From: MVRE01 sp015660965
Lineage (GTDB): Archaea > Halobacteriota > Methanomicrobia > Methanomicrobiales > Methanospirillaceae
Length of the DNA stretch: 64,000 nt
Direction: 5' to 3'
Assembly: GCA_050015095.1 (NCBI GenBank)
Contig: JBEKCC010000001.1
Location: 496,001 to 560,000, forward strand
The stretch's first letter is position 1; each line of letters begins with the position of its first letter. Positions 17,396 to 25,183 of the stretch are shown one piece after another. Under the pieces are notes generated by a model. That model did no database searches. It saw only the letters and a list, made by a program, of their open reading frames with translations, and had not been told where the DNA came from. The position numbers and the translations under genes were made by a program.

Positions 17396-18979
17396 TTATG
17401 AGTGAGAAGTAGTTGTTAATGGAACTGTAGTGGGTTTGGTTGTAGCCGTAGTCGTCGAATTAACCGTTTTTTGTACAATTGTTGTGGTGATTGATGGTAT
17501 GGCATTTGTCAAATCGATGGAAATATCAACAGACCCTTGCGGAGCAGAAGTTGTACCTTGTTTAACTACCACACCGTTTTTATAAATCTCCACCACTAAC
17601 TCGTGATTTGATCCATCTTGTTTTTGGATTGATGCCTTTATTGTTCCATTAGGACTCTCAATTTGATACTGACGTAAACCAGAATCAACTACAGATTGAA
17701 GCGCCCCAACTTTTCCGTAAGATCCTTTCCAACTACCAATATAATCAACCCTAACCCACACACCCGTTGGGGGTGGGGGAATTATCGTCGTGGATTGAGG
17801 AACGATGACGAGGGGGCCCGCAATTTGATGTGGCGTGGTTGTTTCTGGTTGAGCGTTCCCAAAACTACTCAAATTTCCAAATGTGCCCTTGGGGAATTTT
17901 CCATACAAGAACACCCCAAAAATGATTGCAATTATAACTATGGCAATAACTGCAACTGCAATGTACTTTTTTCGACGTGAACTAAAAGGAGTTGTTTTCT
18001 TTGGAGCCGGGGATAGAGGGGTCTCAGAAGGGGCTTTCTTTTGGATCTTTTTACGAGGGAAAATTTGCGGGAAGATGGAACGGGTTTTATGCGGTGGTTG
18101 TTTCTTTTTGGTTGACTTTGAGATTAATTCCTGATCAATGGAATCTGGCGGTGTTGTTGAGGGTGTAGGAATAGTCTGAGACTTTATTACAGGTGCCGGC
18201 TGTGATCTTGGTACAGACCCTTCAATCAAAGGTTCAATCGAACGTATTTCCTCATTGAGTGATCGCTTTTCATGAACTGATTGAGGTACGGTTATTCTTT
18301 GAATAGATTGACCCGTTGGCTGTGAGGTACTATCTCTATTAACGTTTTGACCGGGGATCATGATTTTTGTACCACATTTATTACAAAATAGAGATTCTGG
18401 TGCAATATGGTTCCCGCATCGCGAACAGAATGAACCATGCAGCAGAGATGTTGTCTCCATTGAGTTAGGTTGAACAGAACTTGTATCAACAATCTTTTTA
18501 ATCGGTTGGGCTCCCTCGATCTCTTTTTTTGGAACAGGTTTGCTTTTCAGGTCGATCTGTGAGGGTGGTGGCGATGTCAACTTTTTCTTTGGTTCAAAAT
18601 CTAAAGAGGGAACCACTTTGCGGATTGCCTTTACAAGTGAGGAGGATGTATTCCCTCGCAATAATTTTAACCACTCATCACGGTCCCTTTTCCTATTTCC
18701 TCCAGCCTGCCGAGAGAAAGTAAGAACCATCTGACGAGTATCGCCGGTGTTGGTAATGATTGAAAGAGTAATAATAGGATCACGGATCGCGTTCTCACCG
18801 GATTCGAAATCTCGTATCGTCGCAAGTAAAACGTCCTTTGGTGGGATCAAGTTATTATTACGATCAACAAGGATGATCCGTTTATTCGTGAGAATCGCTT
18901 CAAACGGTAAGGATTTAACAAAAACATTTTGGGTTTTTAGAATAACAGATTCATTACTACGTAGCTCGGGATCATCCAT
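17396..18979 (-). CDS. PH-like/zinc-ribbon single-pass membrane protein
   Basis: A 527-residue multidomain protein. An N-terminal PH-like domain (about 1-115; LTNKRIILVDRNNNLIPP) is followed by a linker. A double zinc-ribbon segment near 183-205 has FCSRCG and FCNKCG. A long disordered Pro/Lys/Ser-rich stretch then leads to one membrane helix at about 335-357. An outside domain of 170 residues with predicted beta strands ends in a threonine-rich tail. The cytoplasmic half resembles archaeal zinc-ribbon/PH membrane proteins of unknown role. The arrangement suggests a scaffold linking the cytoplasm to the cell surface. The specific function is unknown. Confidence 0.7.
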   Translation of the reverse strand: MDDPELRSNESVILKTQNVFVKSLPFEAILTNKRIILVDRNNNLIPPKDVLLATIRDFESGENAIRDPIITLSIITNTGDTRQMVLTFSRQAGGNRKRDRDEWLKLLRGNTSSSLVKAIRKVVPSLDFEPKKKLTSPPPSQIDLKSKPVPKKEIEGAQPIKKIVDTSSVQPNSMETTSLLHGSFCSRCGNHIAPESLFCNKCGTKIMIPGQNVNRDSTSQPTGQSIQRITVPQSVHEKRSLNEEIRSIEPLIEGSVPRSQPAPVIKSQTIPTPSTTPPDSIDQELISKSTKKKQPPHKTRSIFPQIFPRKKIQKKAPSETPLSPAPKKTTPFSSRRKKYIAVAVIAIVIIAIIFGVFLYGKFPKGTFGNLSSFGNAQPETTTPHQIAGPLVIVPQSTTIIPPPPTGVWVRVDYIGSWKGSYGKVGALQSVVDSGLRQYQIESPNGTIKASIQKQDGSNHELVVEIYKNGVVVKQGTTSAPQGSVDISIDLTNAIPSITTTIVQKTVNSTTTATTKPTTVPLTTTSHS

Positions 18980-19285
18980 ACTACCACATTCTTTCTTTAC
19001 TCTGGTTTATCATCAAGCAAAAAAGTATTTATGGTTATCGAGAAGTTGTTGATGATAATATTTATTTCCCCTTTCACAACGCTTTCCCATAGCAGCTTGA
19101 GGTCCTGTAACTTTTTATAAGAGGATCTTGCGGAGGCTAGGAAAGATATTGTAATTTTTCTTTTACGGATATAACAAATTGTTCTTAAAAAAACAAGGTA
19201 TTAACAATGAATTGGAAAAAAAAACTGACACTCGTTATAGCTCTTACAGAACAGCTATAAAAATAAAACAAGCAGATGATCCGAT
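18980..19285. other. 306-base divergent intergenic region
   Basis: An AT-rich gap between the minus-strand gene ending its 5' side at 18979 and the plus-strand nuclease gene at 19286. I see no open frame with a credible start or ribosome-binding site. It must hold both promoters. The clearest elements are the inverted repeat and TATA sequence at 19235-19266. The stretch near 19100-19120 (CTTTTTATAAGAGG) could be another TATA element. Confidence 0.6.
19235..19260 (+). promoter_or_regulatory. Inverted repeat overlapping the TATA box of the 19286 gene
   Basis: Perfect arms TTATAGCT (19235-19242) and AGCTATAA (19253-19260) with a 10-base spacer. The right arm runs into the probable TATA box CTATAAAAATAA, 21-32 bases before the ATG at 19286. 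A dimeric protein bound here would block TBP, so a repressor site is the simplest reading. The regulator is unknown. Confidence 0.4.
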
Positions 19286-19753
19286 ATGGATGTTATAGAT
19301 CTCATCATTGCAATTATTGTTTTTATACTTGGATTTATTTTCGCATATTTTCTCTTTCAATCAAGGATAAACACAACTGAAGATCGGTGGCGTAACGAAT
19401 ATGAGCGTTGGAAACTCGATCATACAGATAAAATCCGCACAGAGAGTGTCAACCGATCACGATCCACCTTGAAAGGAAAGATTGCTGAGCAAATAGCACC
19501 TATCCTTCCAGACTTTTCGTTCAATCCCGCTGATGCACGATTTATAGGATCCCCAATAGATTTTGTTATTTTTGATGGTTACACGGAGATTAAAGACGAT
19601 AAAACGGGTAATGTAAGCATTGTATTTTTAGAAGTAAAAAAAGGGAAAAGTAAGCTCACAAAGGAACAACGGTTGATACAAAAAGCAGTGGAAGATAAAC
19701 ATGTGAGATGGGAAACTTTAGTGTTGAAGGAGGATGAGGAATTGAAATCTTAA
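19286..19753 (+). CDS. Membrane-anchored Holliday junction resolvase-related nuclease
   Basis: A 155-residue protein of the predicted Holliday-junction-resolvase-related (COG4741-like) family. One N-terminal membrane helix (about 5-25) precedes a charged helical stretch (30-58). A PD-(D/E)xK-type nuclease core follows, with E68, D92 in GSPIDFVIF, and E116-V-K118 in FLEVKKGKSKLT. These residues form the expected metal-binding triad. The anchor puts a DNA-cleaving domain at the inner membrane face. The real substrate is unproven. The gene seems monocistronic and leaderless. Confidence 0.8.
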   Translation: MDVIDLIIAIIVFILGFIFAYFLFQSRINTTEDRWRNEYERWKLDHTDKIRTESVNRSRSTLKGKIAEQIAPILPDFSFNPADARFIGSPIDFVIFDGYTEIKDDKTGNVSIVFLEVKKGKSKLTKEQRLIQKAVEDKHVRWETLVLKEDEELKS

Positions 19754-19871
19754 AGTGTTTTTATTTATGGGAATAAAATGCTGAAATCTACGATGTAATT
19801 TAATTTTTTTTTTTGAGATTCAGTCAACATAAATTAATTTTATACAATAACGTATAGTCTCATAGGATTTC

Positions 19872-20498
19872 ATGAAACGGGAGTATTCAATCATCTTCAT
19901 CACGCTCATATTCATAATTTTTACTACGGGATGTACCTTTTTTGATAATGGGAACACGTCAGTGTATCCTTCTACTCAACCTTCTCCCCAACCAACCTCT
20001 ATAACCAAAATGTCGACGCTAGAACCTTCTGAAATGGCACTACAACTTTTCGATTTGCCAACAGGATATACTATTAAAGACCGATATGATGTTGCATATG
20101 CTGATGTTAGTACACTCGAACGCGATGAAGGATGGAAAAAGGGGTATTATGTTGCGTTCTACAGGATGAACATTAACAATTATGATATCACGGGTATTAT
20201 CCAACAAATCAGCGTTTATCCTTTAAACAGTGTCTCGTTGATTTTCGACAATACGAAAAACGAAATTACCTCTAAGACCAACTCTTCTGTTTCTGTTGTG
20301 GAGTTGCCATTTCCAAAAGTAGGAGATCAAACTATCTCATTTCGAACAAATGATTCTAATGACCCAGATGGAATAAAGATCTACACTGTTATATTTACAA
20401 AAAAGGATGTTTTTGAAAAAATTGAAATGAAAGGCACAACGACAGATTATGAAGTTTTAAAAAATTTTGCACAAAAAGCTGCAGATAAAATTAGATAA
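19872..20498 (+). CDS. Secreted lipoprotein, function unknown
   Basis: A 208-residue exported protein with a signal segment ending IFTTGC (C21 as lipid-modified cysteine) and a short Pro/Ser/Thr linker. The globular domain includes LPTGYTIKDRYDVAYADVS. No family is recognised; several archaeal lipoproteins have this general shape. A TATA-like TTTTATACAATA at about 19838-19849 sits 23-34 bases upstream, so the message is probably leaderless. The gene ends 21 bases before tRNA-Asp on the opposite strand. Confidence 0.7.
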   Translation: MKREYSIIFITLIFIIFTTGCTFFDNGNTSVYPSTQPSPQPTSITKMSTLEPSEMALQLFDLPTGYTIKDRYDVAYADVSTLERDEGWKKGYYVAFYRMNINNYDITGIIQQISVYPLNSVSLIFDNTKNEITSKTNSSVSVVELPFPKVGDQTISFRTNDSNDPDGIKIYTVIFTKKDVFEKIEMKGTTTDYEVLKNFAQKAADKIR

Positions 20499-20519
20499 TT
20501 TTTCTTTTTATAATAAAAA

Positions 20520-20592
20520 CGCCCAGGTCGGAATTCGAATCCGAGTCGTTTGCGTGACAGGCAAACATGATGGGCCACTACACTACCTGGGC
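20520..20592 (-). tRNA. tRNA-Asp (GTC)
   Basis: The acceptor GCCCAGG pairs with CCTGGGC, with G as the discriminator. The anticodon stem GTTTG-C encloses loop CTGTCAC with anticodon GTC. The T arm is TCGGA-TTCGAAT-TCCGA. It lies 14 bases downstream of tRNA-Tyr on the same strand, so the two are likely cotranscribed. Confidence 0.96.
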
Positions 20593-20606
20593 TCATTAAA
20601 CAAATG

Positions 20607-20712
20607 TCCCGCCTCCCGGATTCGAACCGGGGACATCGCGGTAGCCGCGCAGTTACCTAAATCGGTAAACCATACTACAGCCGCGCACTCTACCAAGCTG
20701 AGTTAAGGCGGG
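20607..20712 (-). tRNA. tRNA-Tyr (GTA) with a 32-base intron
   Basis: The acceptor CCCGCCT pairs with AGGCGGG plus discriminator A; the C1-G72 pair is the archaeal tRNA-Tyr identity element. The T arm is CCCGG-TTCGAAT-CCGGG. Exon 1 ends after CTGTAG (anticodon GTA plus G37), and exon 2 restarts at A38 before CCGCG. The intron occupies 20643-20674. A four-pair central helix (CTGT with GCGG) flanked by three-base bulges gives a bulge-helix-bulge at the canonical 37/38 site, which archaeal splicing endonuclease cuts. Confidence 0.93.
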
Positions 20713-20800
20713 GCACTGCGCTCATACTATAGGGAACAACTCGTATTAAACGTATCGTTATACCGCCATATTTTGTCCGTTTTTCGAAAATCACGGTTTA

Positions 20801-20810
20801 TTTTATATAA
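20801..20810 (+). promoter_or_regulatory. TATA box of the citramalate-type synthase gene
   Basis: TTTTATATAA lies 35-44 bases before the ATG at 20845. Transcription would begin near 20830-20835, leaving about 10-15 bases of leader. A 14-codon out-of-frame ATG at 20832 overlaps it and is probably not used. Confidence 0.5.
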
Positions 20811-20844
20811 TCTGGATGCAAATAGAGGGGTATGACTCGCAAGG

Positions 20845-22365
20845 ATGTTGCGAAAGATTGTCTTCTTCACCGATAGCCAAGCACGTGAAGAAGTGACTGT
20901 TTTTGATACCACGCTCCGGGATGGAGAACAAACCCCGGGGATAGCATTCAAATTTGAACAGAAACTCGAGATCGCTCGCCAACTCTCTGATATTGGCGTT
21001 TATACTATCGAAGCCGGTTTCCCAGCATCATCTAAAGCTGAGAAAGAAACGGTAAGTGCCGTAAAAAAACTGGGTCTTGAGGCGAAAATATGCGGGCTCG
21101 CCCGTATGACAAAAGCGGATGTTGATGCCTGTCTAGATTGCGATGTCGATATGGTACATGTTTTCATCCCGACATCTGACATTCAACGGATCAATACCAT
21201 TAACAAAACACGCGAGGAAGTGCTCTCAATTTCTGATGAGATTATTCGGTATGTTCGTGATCATCTCAACCTTTGCATGTTCTCGGCGATGGACGCAACA
21301 CGTACTGATTGGAATTACCTTATTAAAGTATTCCAGATGGCCGCAAATGCAGGTGCAACAATCATTAATGTGCCGGATACTGTTGGTGTAATCTCACCAT
21401 CCGGAATGAAGAAACTAATCACTCGGATTCATCGCGAAGTCAAATGTCCAATTGATGTCCATTGTCACAACGACTTCGGACTTGCAGTTGCAAATACAAT
21501 CAGTGCAGTTGAAGCTGGCGCTTCCCAGGTCCAAGTAACAATAAATGGGCTCGGTGAACGAGCTGGCAATGCCGACCTCGCTCAGACCGTCATGATCATG
21601 GAGTCAATTTATCGAATTAAGACGGGTATTAAAAAAGAACGATTAGTGGAAACTTCGCGTCTCGTTTCTCGCTTTTCCGGTATTACGATCCCCCCGACTC
21701 AACCGGTGGTTGGCGATAACGCATTCTCTCATGAGAGTGGTATTCATTCCCACGGGGTGATCAAATGTACTGAGACATTTGAACCCGGCATTATGACACC
21801 GGAAATGGTTGGACACCGTCGGCGCCTAACTCTTGGAAAACATGTAGGAAGGCATGCGGTTAGACAGATGCTTGTTGAAGCCCATATTATCCCTACCGAC
21901 CCGCAATTAGATACAATAGTAGAGAAAGTCAAGGCAATTGCCAGCAAAGGTAAGCGTTTAACTGATGCCGATCTTTACGAAATTGCTGAAGGCACGATGG
22001 GGATCGAACTGAATCACAAAATCCTTGCATTAGAAGACATTGCAATTATGACAGGGAACCATGTTATCCCAACAGCAAGCGTAAAGGCAAAAATCAACGG
22101 TAATGAACGGATTTATTCTGCTGTTGGCAATGGTCCAGTTGATGCAGCACTCAATGCAATCCTTGGTGTAATCCCCTCACGAATCCAATTAAAAGAATTT
22201 AACATCGAGGCAATCAGTGGAGGTTCCGATGCAATGTGCCATGTAATTATTGCAGTGGAGGATGAACACGGCAAGATTTTCGATGCGAGTGGGACAGGTG
22301 ATGACATTGTACTTGCATCTGTCGAGGCTCTTGTTAACGCAATTAACCTGATCAATAGAAAATAA
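20845..22365 (+). CDS. cimA: (R)-citramalate synthase / 2-isopropylmalate synthase family
   Basis: A 506-residue LeuA-family aldol-type synthase that condenses acetyl-CoA with a 2-oxoacid. Catalytic-barrel signatures are FDTTLRDGEQTPG near 18-30, HCHNDFGLAVAN near 205-216 and INGLGERAGNADL. The C-terminal 120 residues form the LeuA allosteric dimer domain. That domain separates it from the short AksA homocitrate synthase and points to LeuA or CimA. In methanogens CimA condenses pyruvate for isoleucine synthesis; the length is close to the known methanogen CimA. Choosing between CimA and LeuA from sequence alone is uncertain. It is monocistronic. Confidence 0.85.
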   Translation: MLRKIVFFTDSQAREEVTVFDTTLRDGEQTPGIAFKFEQKLEIARQLSDIGVYTIEAGFPASSKAEKETVSAVKKLGLEAKICGLARMTKADVDACLDCDVDMVHVFIPTSDIQRINTINKTREEVLSISDEIIRYVRDHLNLCMFSAMDATRTDWNYLIKVFQMAANAGATIINVPDTVGVISPSGMKKLITRIHREVKCPIDVHCHNDFGLAVANTISAVEAGASQVQVTINGLGERAGNADLAQTVMIMESIYRIKTGIKKERLVETSRLVSRFSGITIPPTQPVVGDNAFSHESGIHSHGVIKCTETFEPGIMTPEMVGHRRRLTLGKHVGRHAVRQMLVEAHIIPTDPQLDTIVEKVKAIASKGKRLTDADLYEIAEGTMGIELNHKILALEDIAIMTGNHVIPTASVKAKINGNERIYSAVGNGPVDAALNAILGVIPSRIQLKEFNIEAISGGSDAMCHVIIAVEDEHGKIFDASGTGDDIVLASVEALVNAINLINRK

Positions 22366-22414
22366 TAATTTATTTTTAAAAAAAATTTTAAAAAGAAAGT
22401 TATATAGCAGCAAA
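22366..22414. terminator. Bidirectional T-rich termination region
   Basis: The 49-base convergent gap between the synthase and prefoldin beta holds alternating A- and T-runs (TTTATTTTT then AAAAAAATTTT), giving oligo-T on both strands. It is the likely 3' end of both transcripts. Confidence 0.45.
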
Positions 22415-22777
22415 TTACGCTGCGTTTGGTGCACTTTTTCCCTCAAGTGCAGCTTTGATCTGCCCCTGTAGCTGCTCAAATTTGCCCTGTATCAGCTTTT
22501 CTTGTTTTTCAAGCGATTTTATGCGCAGTTCAAGCGTCTCTATTTTTTCGGTAAGCTTTGTGTTCACAACATCTTTTTTCTTCTGAAACATGACACTTCC
22601 GACGCTCATATACATAGTGGAATCGTCGGTAAGATCCTTGATCTCTTCTTGAGCTCGTTTCGCTTCGCGTACCGCCATTTCGTATTGCGTTTTTTGCGAA
22701 AGGATCGCTTGAAGTTGCTGTTGCATTTGTTGAAGCATCGCGACTTGATTTTGAACTTTAGGTGAAAGATTGTTCAT
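22415..22777 (-). CDS. pfdB: Prefoldin subunit beta
   Basis: The beta subunit of the jellyfish-shaped prefoldin chaperone (two alpha, four beta), which holds unfolded proteins for the thermosome. It is 120 residues of two long coiled coils joined by the short beta hairpin near DDSTMYMSVGSVMFQKKK, matching family length. I start at the ATG at 22777, since GGAG lies just before it. Five residues of open frame upstream are not needed. It ends the L15e-to-prefoldin superoperon, but the 161-base gap upstream carries a TATA-like AATATAATAT, so it may have its own promoter. The alpha subunit is encoded at 57591. Confidence 0.95.
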   Translation of the reverse strand: MNNLSPKVQNQVAMLQQMQQQLQAILSQKTQYEMAVREAKRAQEEIKDLTDDSTMYMSVGSVMFQKKKDVVNTKLTEKIETLELRIKSLEKQEKLIQGKFEQLQGQIKAALEGKSAPNAA

Positions 22778-22938
22778 AATGAAACACTCCAAATAATGGT
22801 ACTATTCGGGATATTATATTGTCGTAATTGGGTTTTATTAGTTTCAACCCTTTTCAGGTATATTGTATGGTTCCGACATAAAAATAGGTAATCCCTCCAA
22901 CACAAACTCTGGCTCATTAATCACAAGACTAAAAATGA

Positions 22939-23175
22939 TTATACAAGTTCTTGCATTTCGTCTGCGACATTAATTAGCCTCAGATACATGTTGAGTGCCG
23001 CTCGCAGCGCTGATGTATCTTGAGCCGAAACAGATAAAACAAGGCAATCATCACTTTCAAGCACGCAACATGCTTTCGAGCGAGGATTCACCTCATCAGA
23101 AAGTTCTGGAAGGATTGCATTATAGATTGCCACAGCATGTGGTGAAGTGAATTTGAAGACCGCTTCATGTTGCAT
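22939..23175 (-). CDS. pcc1: KEOPS complex subunit Pcc1
   Basis: A 78-residue Pcc1 protein, the dimerisation subunit of the KEOPS complex. KEOPS makes N6-threonylcarbamoyladenosine at position 37 of ANN-decoding tRNAs. The small alpha/beta fold is seen in EAVFKFTSPHAVAIYNAI, ACCVLESDDCLVLSVSAQD and the helical LRAALNMYLRLI. Pcc1 in this position, after rpoP, is normal for archaeal superoperons. The ATG at 23175 is preferred over a GTG at 23184. No other KEOPS gene is in the window. Confidence 0.85.
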   Translation of the reverse strand: MQHEAVFKFTSPHAVAIYNAILPELSDEVNPRSKACCVLESDDCLVLSVSAQDTSALRAALNMYLRLINVADEMQELV

Positions 23176-23258
23176 CGATGTCACGGAAATCTTGTTGAAG
23201 ATTCAGAAAAAGAAGCGATAAATATATTGGTAAAATAGTACGTGGTTGGTGAAACAGA

Positions 23259-23393
23259 TCAACGTGCTTTTAGTTCTTTAATTGCAGCACCCCGTTCTTT
23301 AAAAAGAATGCGGTGTCCGCAATATGGACATCTGACATTTATATCGATCTCAACTTTCTGCTTACACCTAGCACATTTGTAAGAACTAACCAT
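23259..23393 (-). CDS. rpoP: DNA-directed RNA polymerase subunit P
   Basis: The 44-residue zinc-ribbon subunit P (Rpb12 homologue) of archaeal RNA polymerase. The protein begins MVSSYKCARCKQKV and has a second pair in RCPYCGHRILFKERG, giving the C7/C10 and C22/C25 zinc site. The length is exactly that of the family. It starts 12 bases after L37ae ends. The gene is too short for standard gene-length cutoffs but is unmistakable. Confidence 0.96.
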   Translation of the reverse strand: MVSSYKCARCKQKVEIDINVRCPYCGHRILFKERGAAIKELKAR

Positions 23394-23405
23394 GAAAGAT
23401 CCGGA

Positions 23406-23705
23406 TTATTTACCATTTTGATTTTGCTCAAGCGTACGATCGATTGTGCGCATAGCTATACGCATGGTTGGGGTCTGTGGTTGGTATGCACCGCCAGCAA
23501 ATTTATAACCGCACTTGCGGCACTCCCAAATCCCAGTCCCTTTTCTGTGAACTGCAACAGTATCACAATGCGGACAACTGTGGTAGGCTCGAGAAATCTT
23601 CTCGAGATCAGTAACACGTTTGCGAGTGAACCTACCGTACCGGCAACCAAAGCGTCCAGCACTTCCGACCACTTTTCCTTTTGCGGTCTGATTCGAACTT
23701 GACAT
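23406..23705 (-). CDS. rpl37ae: 50S ribosomal protein L37Ae
   Basis: A zinc-ribbon ribosomal protein of the large subunit. Its 99 residues start at the ATG at 23705 (MSSSNQTAKGK). Zinc ligands are seen in YHSCPHCDTVAVHRKGTGIWECRKCGYKF, split here as CPHC and CRKC. The basic N-terminus (GRYGRFTRKRV-like) contacts rRNA. An upstream five-residue extension of the frame is not family-like. It follows SBDS by 42 bases, where exosome genes usually intervene in other archaea, and precedes rpoP. Confidence 0.95.
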   Translation of the reverse strand: MSSSNQTAKGKVVGSAGRFGCRYGRFTRKRVTDLEKISRAYHSCPHCDTVAVHRKGTGIWECRKCGYKFAGGAYQPQTPTMRIAMRTIDRTLEQNQNGK

Positions 23706-23747
23706 GTAAACAACCACCAATATGTCTTACACTTTATGTATTAACGA

Positions 23748-24452
23748 TTAATATAGTTGTTTGAGGATCTTAACAACACCTTCGCCTTTTGAAATTCGGT
23801 TGATCAGATCATAAAATTCATTCTGGATCCCCGCGGGAATTCGCACAACACAAATCCATGAACCGTCCTTTTGCCATTCATCTGTCTCAATCGTGGATGC
23901 TGATGCAATGTCCCCAAAGGCACGACCAGCATAATCAGCTGGGATTTTCACAGCAAGCCGAAGTTCTTCGAAACGAATCGGAAGAATCGGACGCAATGCC
24001 TTCACAGTTTCCTTCACAAGTTCATCGAGATGCTTGAAGGGATCTATGTTAATTTTTGCCTCTTCCATTGCCATCTCAATACGTTGAGGGGGATGAGGAT
24101 GGCCAGTTTGGGGGTTAATGGAATTTCTGGCAATGAAAGTAACTACCTGCTTATGTTTTTCTTCAATCATATGACGACGCTGATCGGCAGTTAAGTGAAT
24201 TTCACCTTTCTGAATAATTCTAGTGGCAACTGTTGGAAAATCAGTAGTATGAAAAACTTTCATTTGGGATTCATCCGATGCCCTCGTACCACGCGAGGAA
24301 TTCGAAAAGACGTTGAGTGCTGCGACAACATCTTCAATATCGATTTTCTCCCCCTGTCTAACTTTTGCCGCTTGGTTTGGATCAACGAGGAGCTCAAATC
24401 GTTCCCCAAAGCTTTCGAGTCGTGCAATTACTGCCTTTTCGAGCGGGATCAT
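23748..24452 (-). CDS. Ribosome assembly factor SBDS
   Basis: The archaeal SBDS/Sdo1 protein, 234 residues. In eukaryotes it cooperates with an EF2-like GTPase to remove eIF6 from the 60S subunit; eIF6 itself is encoded at 58262 in this window. The N-terminal FYSH domain includes KIDIEDVVAALNVFSNSSRGTRAS and the helical middle includes INPQTGHPHPPQRIE. The C-terminal RNA-binding-like domain is present. The start is the ATG at 24452, 6 bases from psmA. The gene is in its normal archaeal superoperon position. Confidence 0.95.
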   Translation of the reverse strand: MIPLEKAVIARLESFGERFELLVDPNQAAKVRQGEKIDIEDVVAALNVFSNSSRGTRASDESQMKVFHTTDFPTVATRIIQKGEIHLTADQRRHMIEEKHKQVVTFIARNSINPQTGHPHPPQRIEMAMEEAKINIDPFKHLDELVKETVKALRPILPIRFEELRLAVKIPADYAGRAFGDIASASTIETDEWQKDGSWICVVRIPAGIQNEFYDLINRISKGEGVVKILKQLY

Positions 24453-24458
24453 AATCGA

Positions 24459-25181
24459 TCACTGCTTGAACTGCTCTACGAATGCGGCGACTTCCTCTTT
24501 TGTCATTTTGCGAAACACGGGTTTCTTCTTTTCAATCACGCCAATTTCAACTGTTTCAACGTCAAACTTACCTTCAGTGGCAGAGTGCAGCGCCTTTAGT
24601 CCAAGTAAAATTGCATCTTTAATTGATATTGCAGGATTGTATTCTTCTTCAAAAACCTTCATCGCTGCAGGTCGACCGATACCAATCCCCGTCGCTTTGT
24701 ATTCGAGGAGAGTCCCTGATGGATCCGTTTCGAAAAGTCGCCCCTCTCCATCTGAAATCCCGGCAATAAGAAGTGCCGTTCCATATGGACGAATACCGCC
24801 ATACTGGGTAAGGGTCTGCATATGATCGCAAAGCCGTTTAGCAAGTGCCTCTACTTCAATTGGTTCGTCGTATGTTACACGGTTGATTTGACACTCAACT
24901 CGTGCTCGATCAACAAGAGCTCGAGCATCTCCAACGAGCCCTGATGATGCCACACCGATATGGTCATCGATCTTGAAAATTTTCTCTATTGATAAAGGTT
25001 CAAGCAGCTTCGAGCTCACTCGTTTATCGACAATTAGTATAACGCCATCCTTTGCCTTGATCCCTACCGCAGTCGTTCCACGTTTCACAGCCTCTCGGGC
25101 GTATTCAACCTGGTAGAGCCTTCCATCGGGCGAAAAGACTGTGATCGCCCTATCATATCCCATCTGATATTGCGGTTGCAT
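24459..25181 (-). CDS. psmA: Proteasome subunit alpha
   Basis: The 240-residue alpha subunit forming the outer rings of the 20S proteasome, which gate substrate entry. It starts MQPQYQMGYDRAITVFSPDG, with the conserved YDRA gate residues and RLYQVEYAREAVKRGTTAVG. K in GVILIVDKRV and the acidic C-terminal helix match the family. No threonine nucleophile is expected in alpha. The beta subunit is not in the window. It starts 2 bases after rnp2 ends, so the two are translationally close. Confidence 0.97.
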   Translation of the reverse strand: MQPQYQMGYDRAITVFSPDGRLYQVEYAREAVKRGTTAVGIKAKDGVILIVDKRVSSKLLEPLSIEKIFKIDDHIGVASSGLVGDARALVDRARVECQINRVTYDEPIEVEALAKRLCDHMQTLTQYGGIRPYGTALLIAGISDGEGRLFETDPSGTLLEYKATGIGIGRPAAMKVFEEEYNPAISIKDAILLGLKALHSATEGKFDVETVEIGVIEKKKPVFRKMTKEEVAAFVEQFKQ

Positions 25182-25183
25182 TA

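Noticed and set aside
20832..20876. 14-codon ATG frame overlapping the start of the citramalate-type synthase
   Set aside because: It is out of frame, close to the predicted transcription start, and has no leader-peptide features such as repeated regulatory codons.
24313..24825. 170-codon plus-strand open frame
   Set aside because: Opposite psmA and SBDS, both unmistakable; the translation resembles no family.
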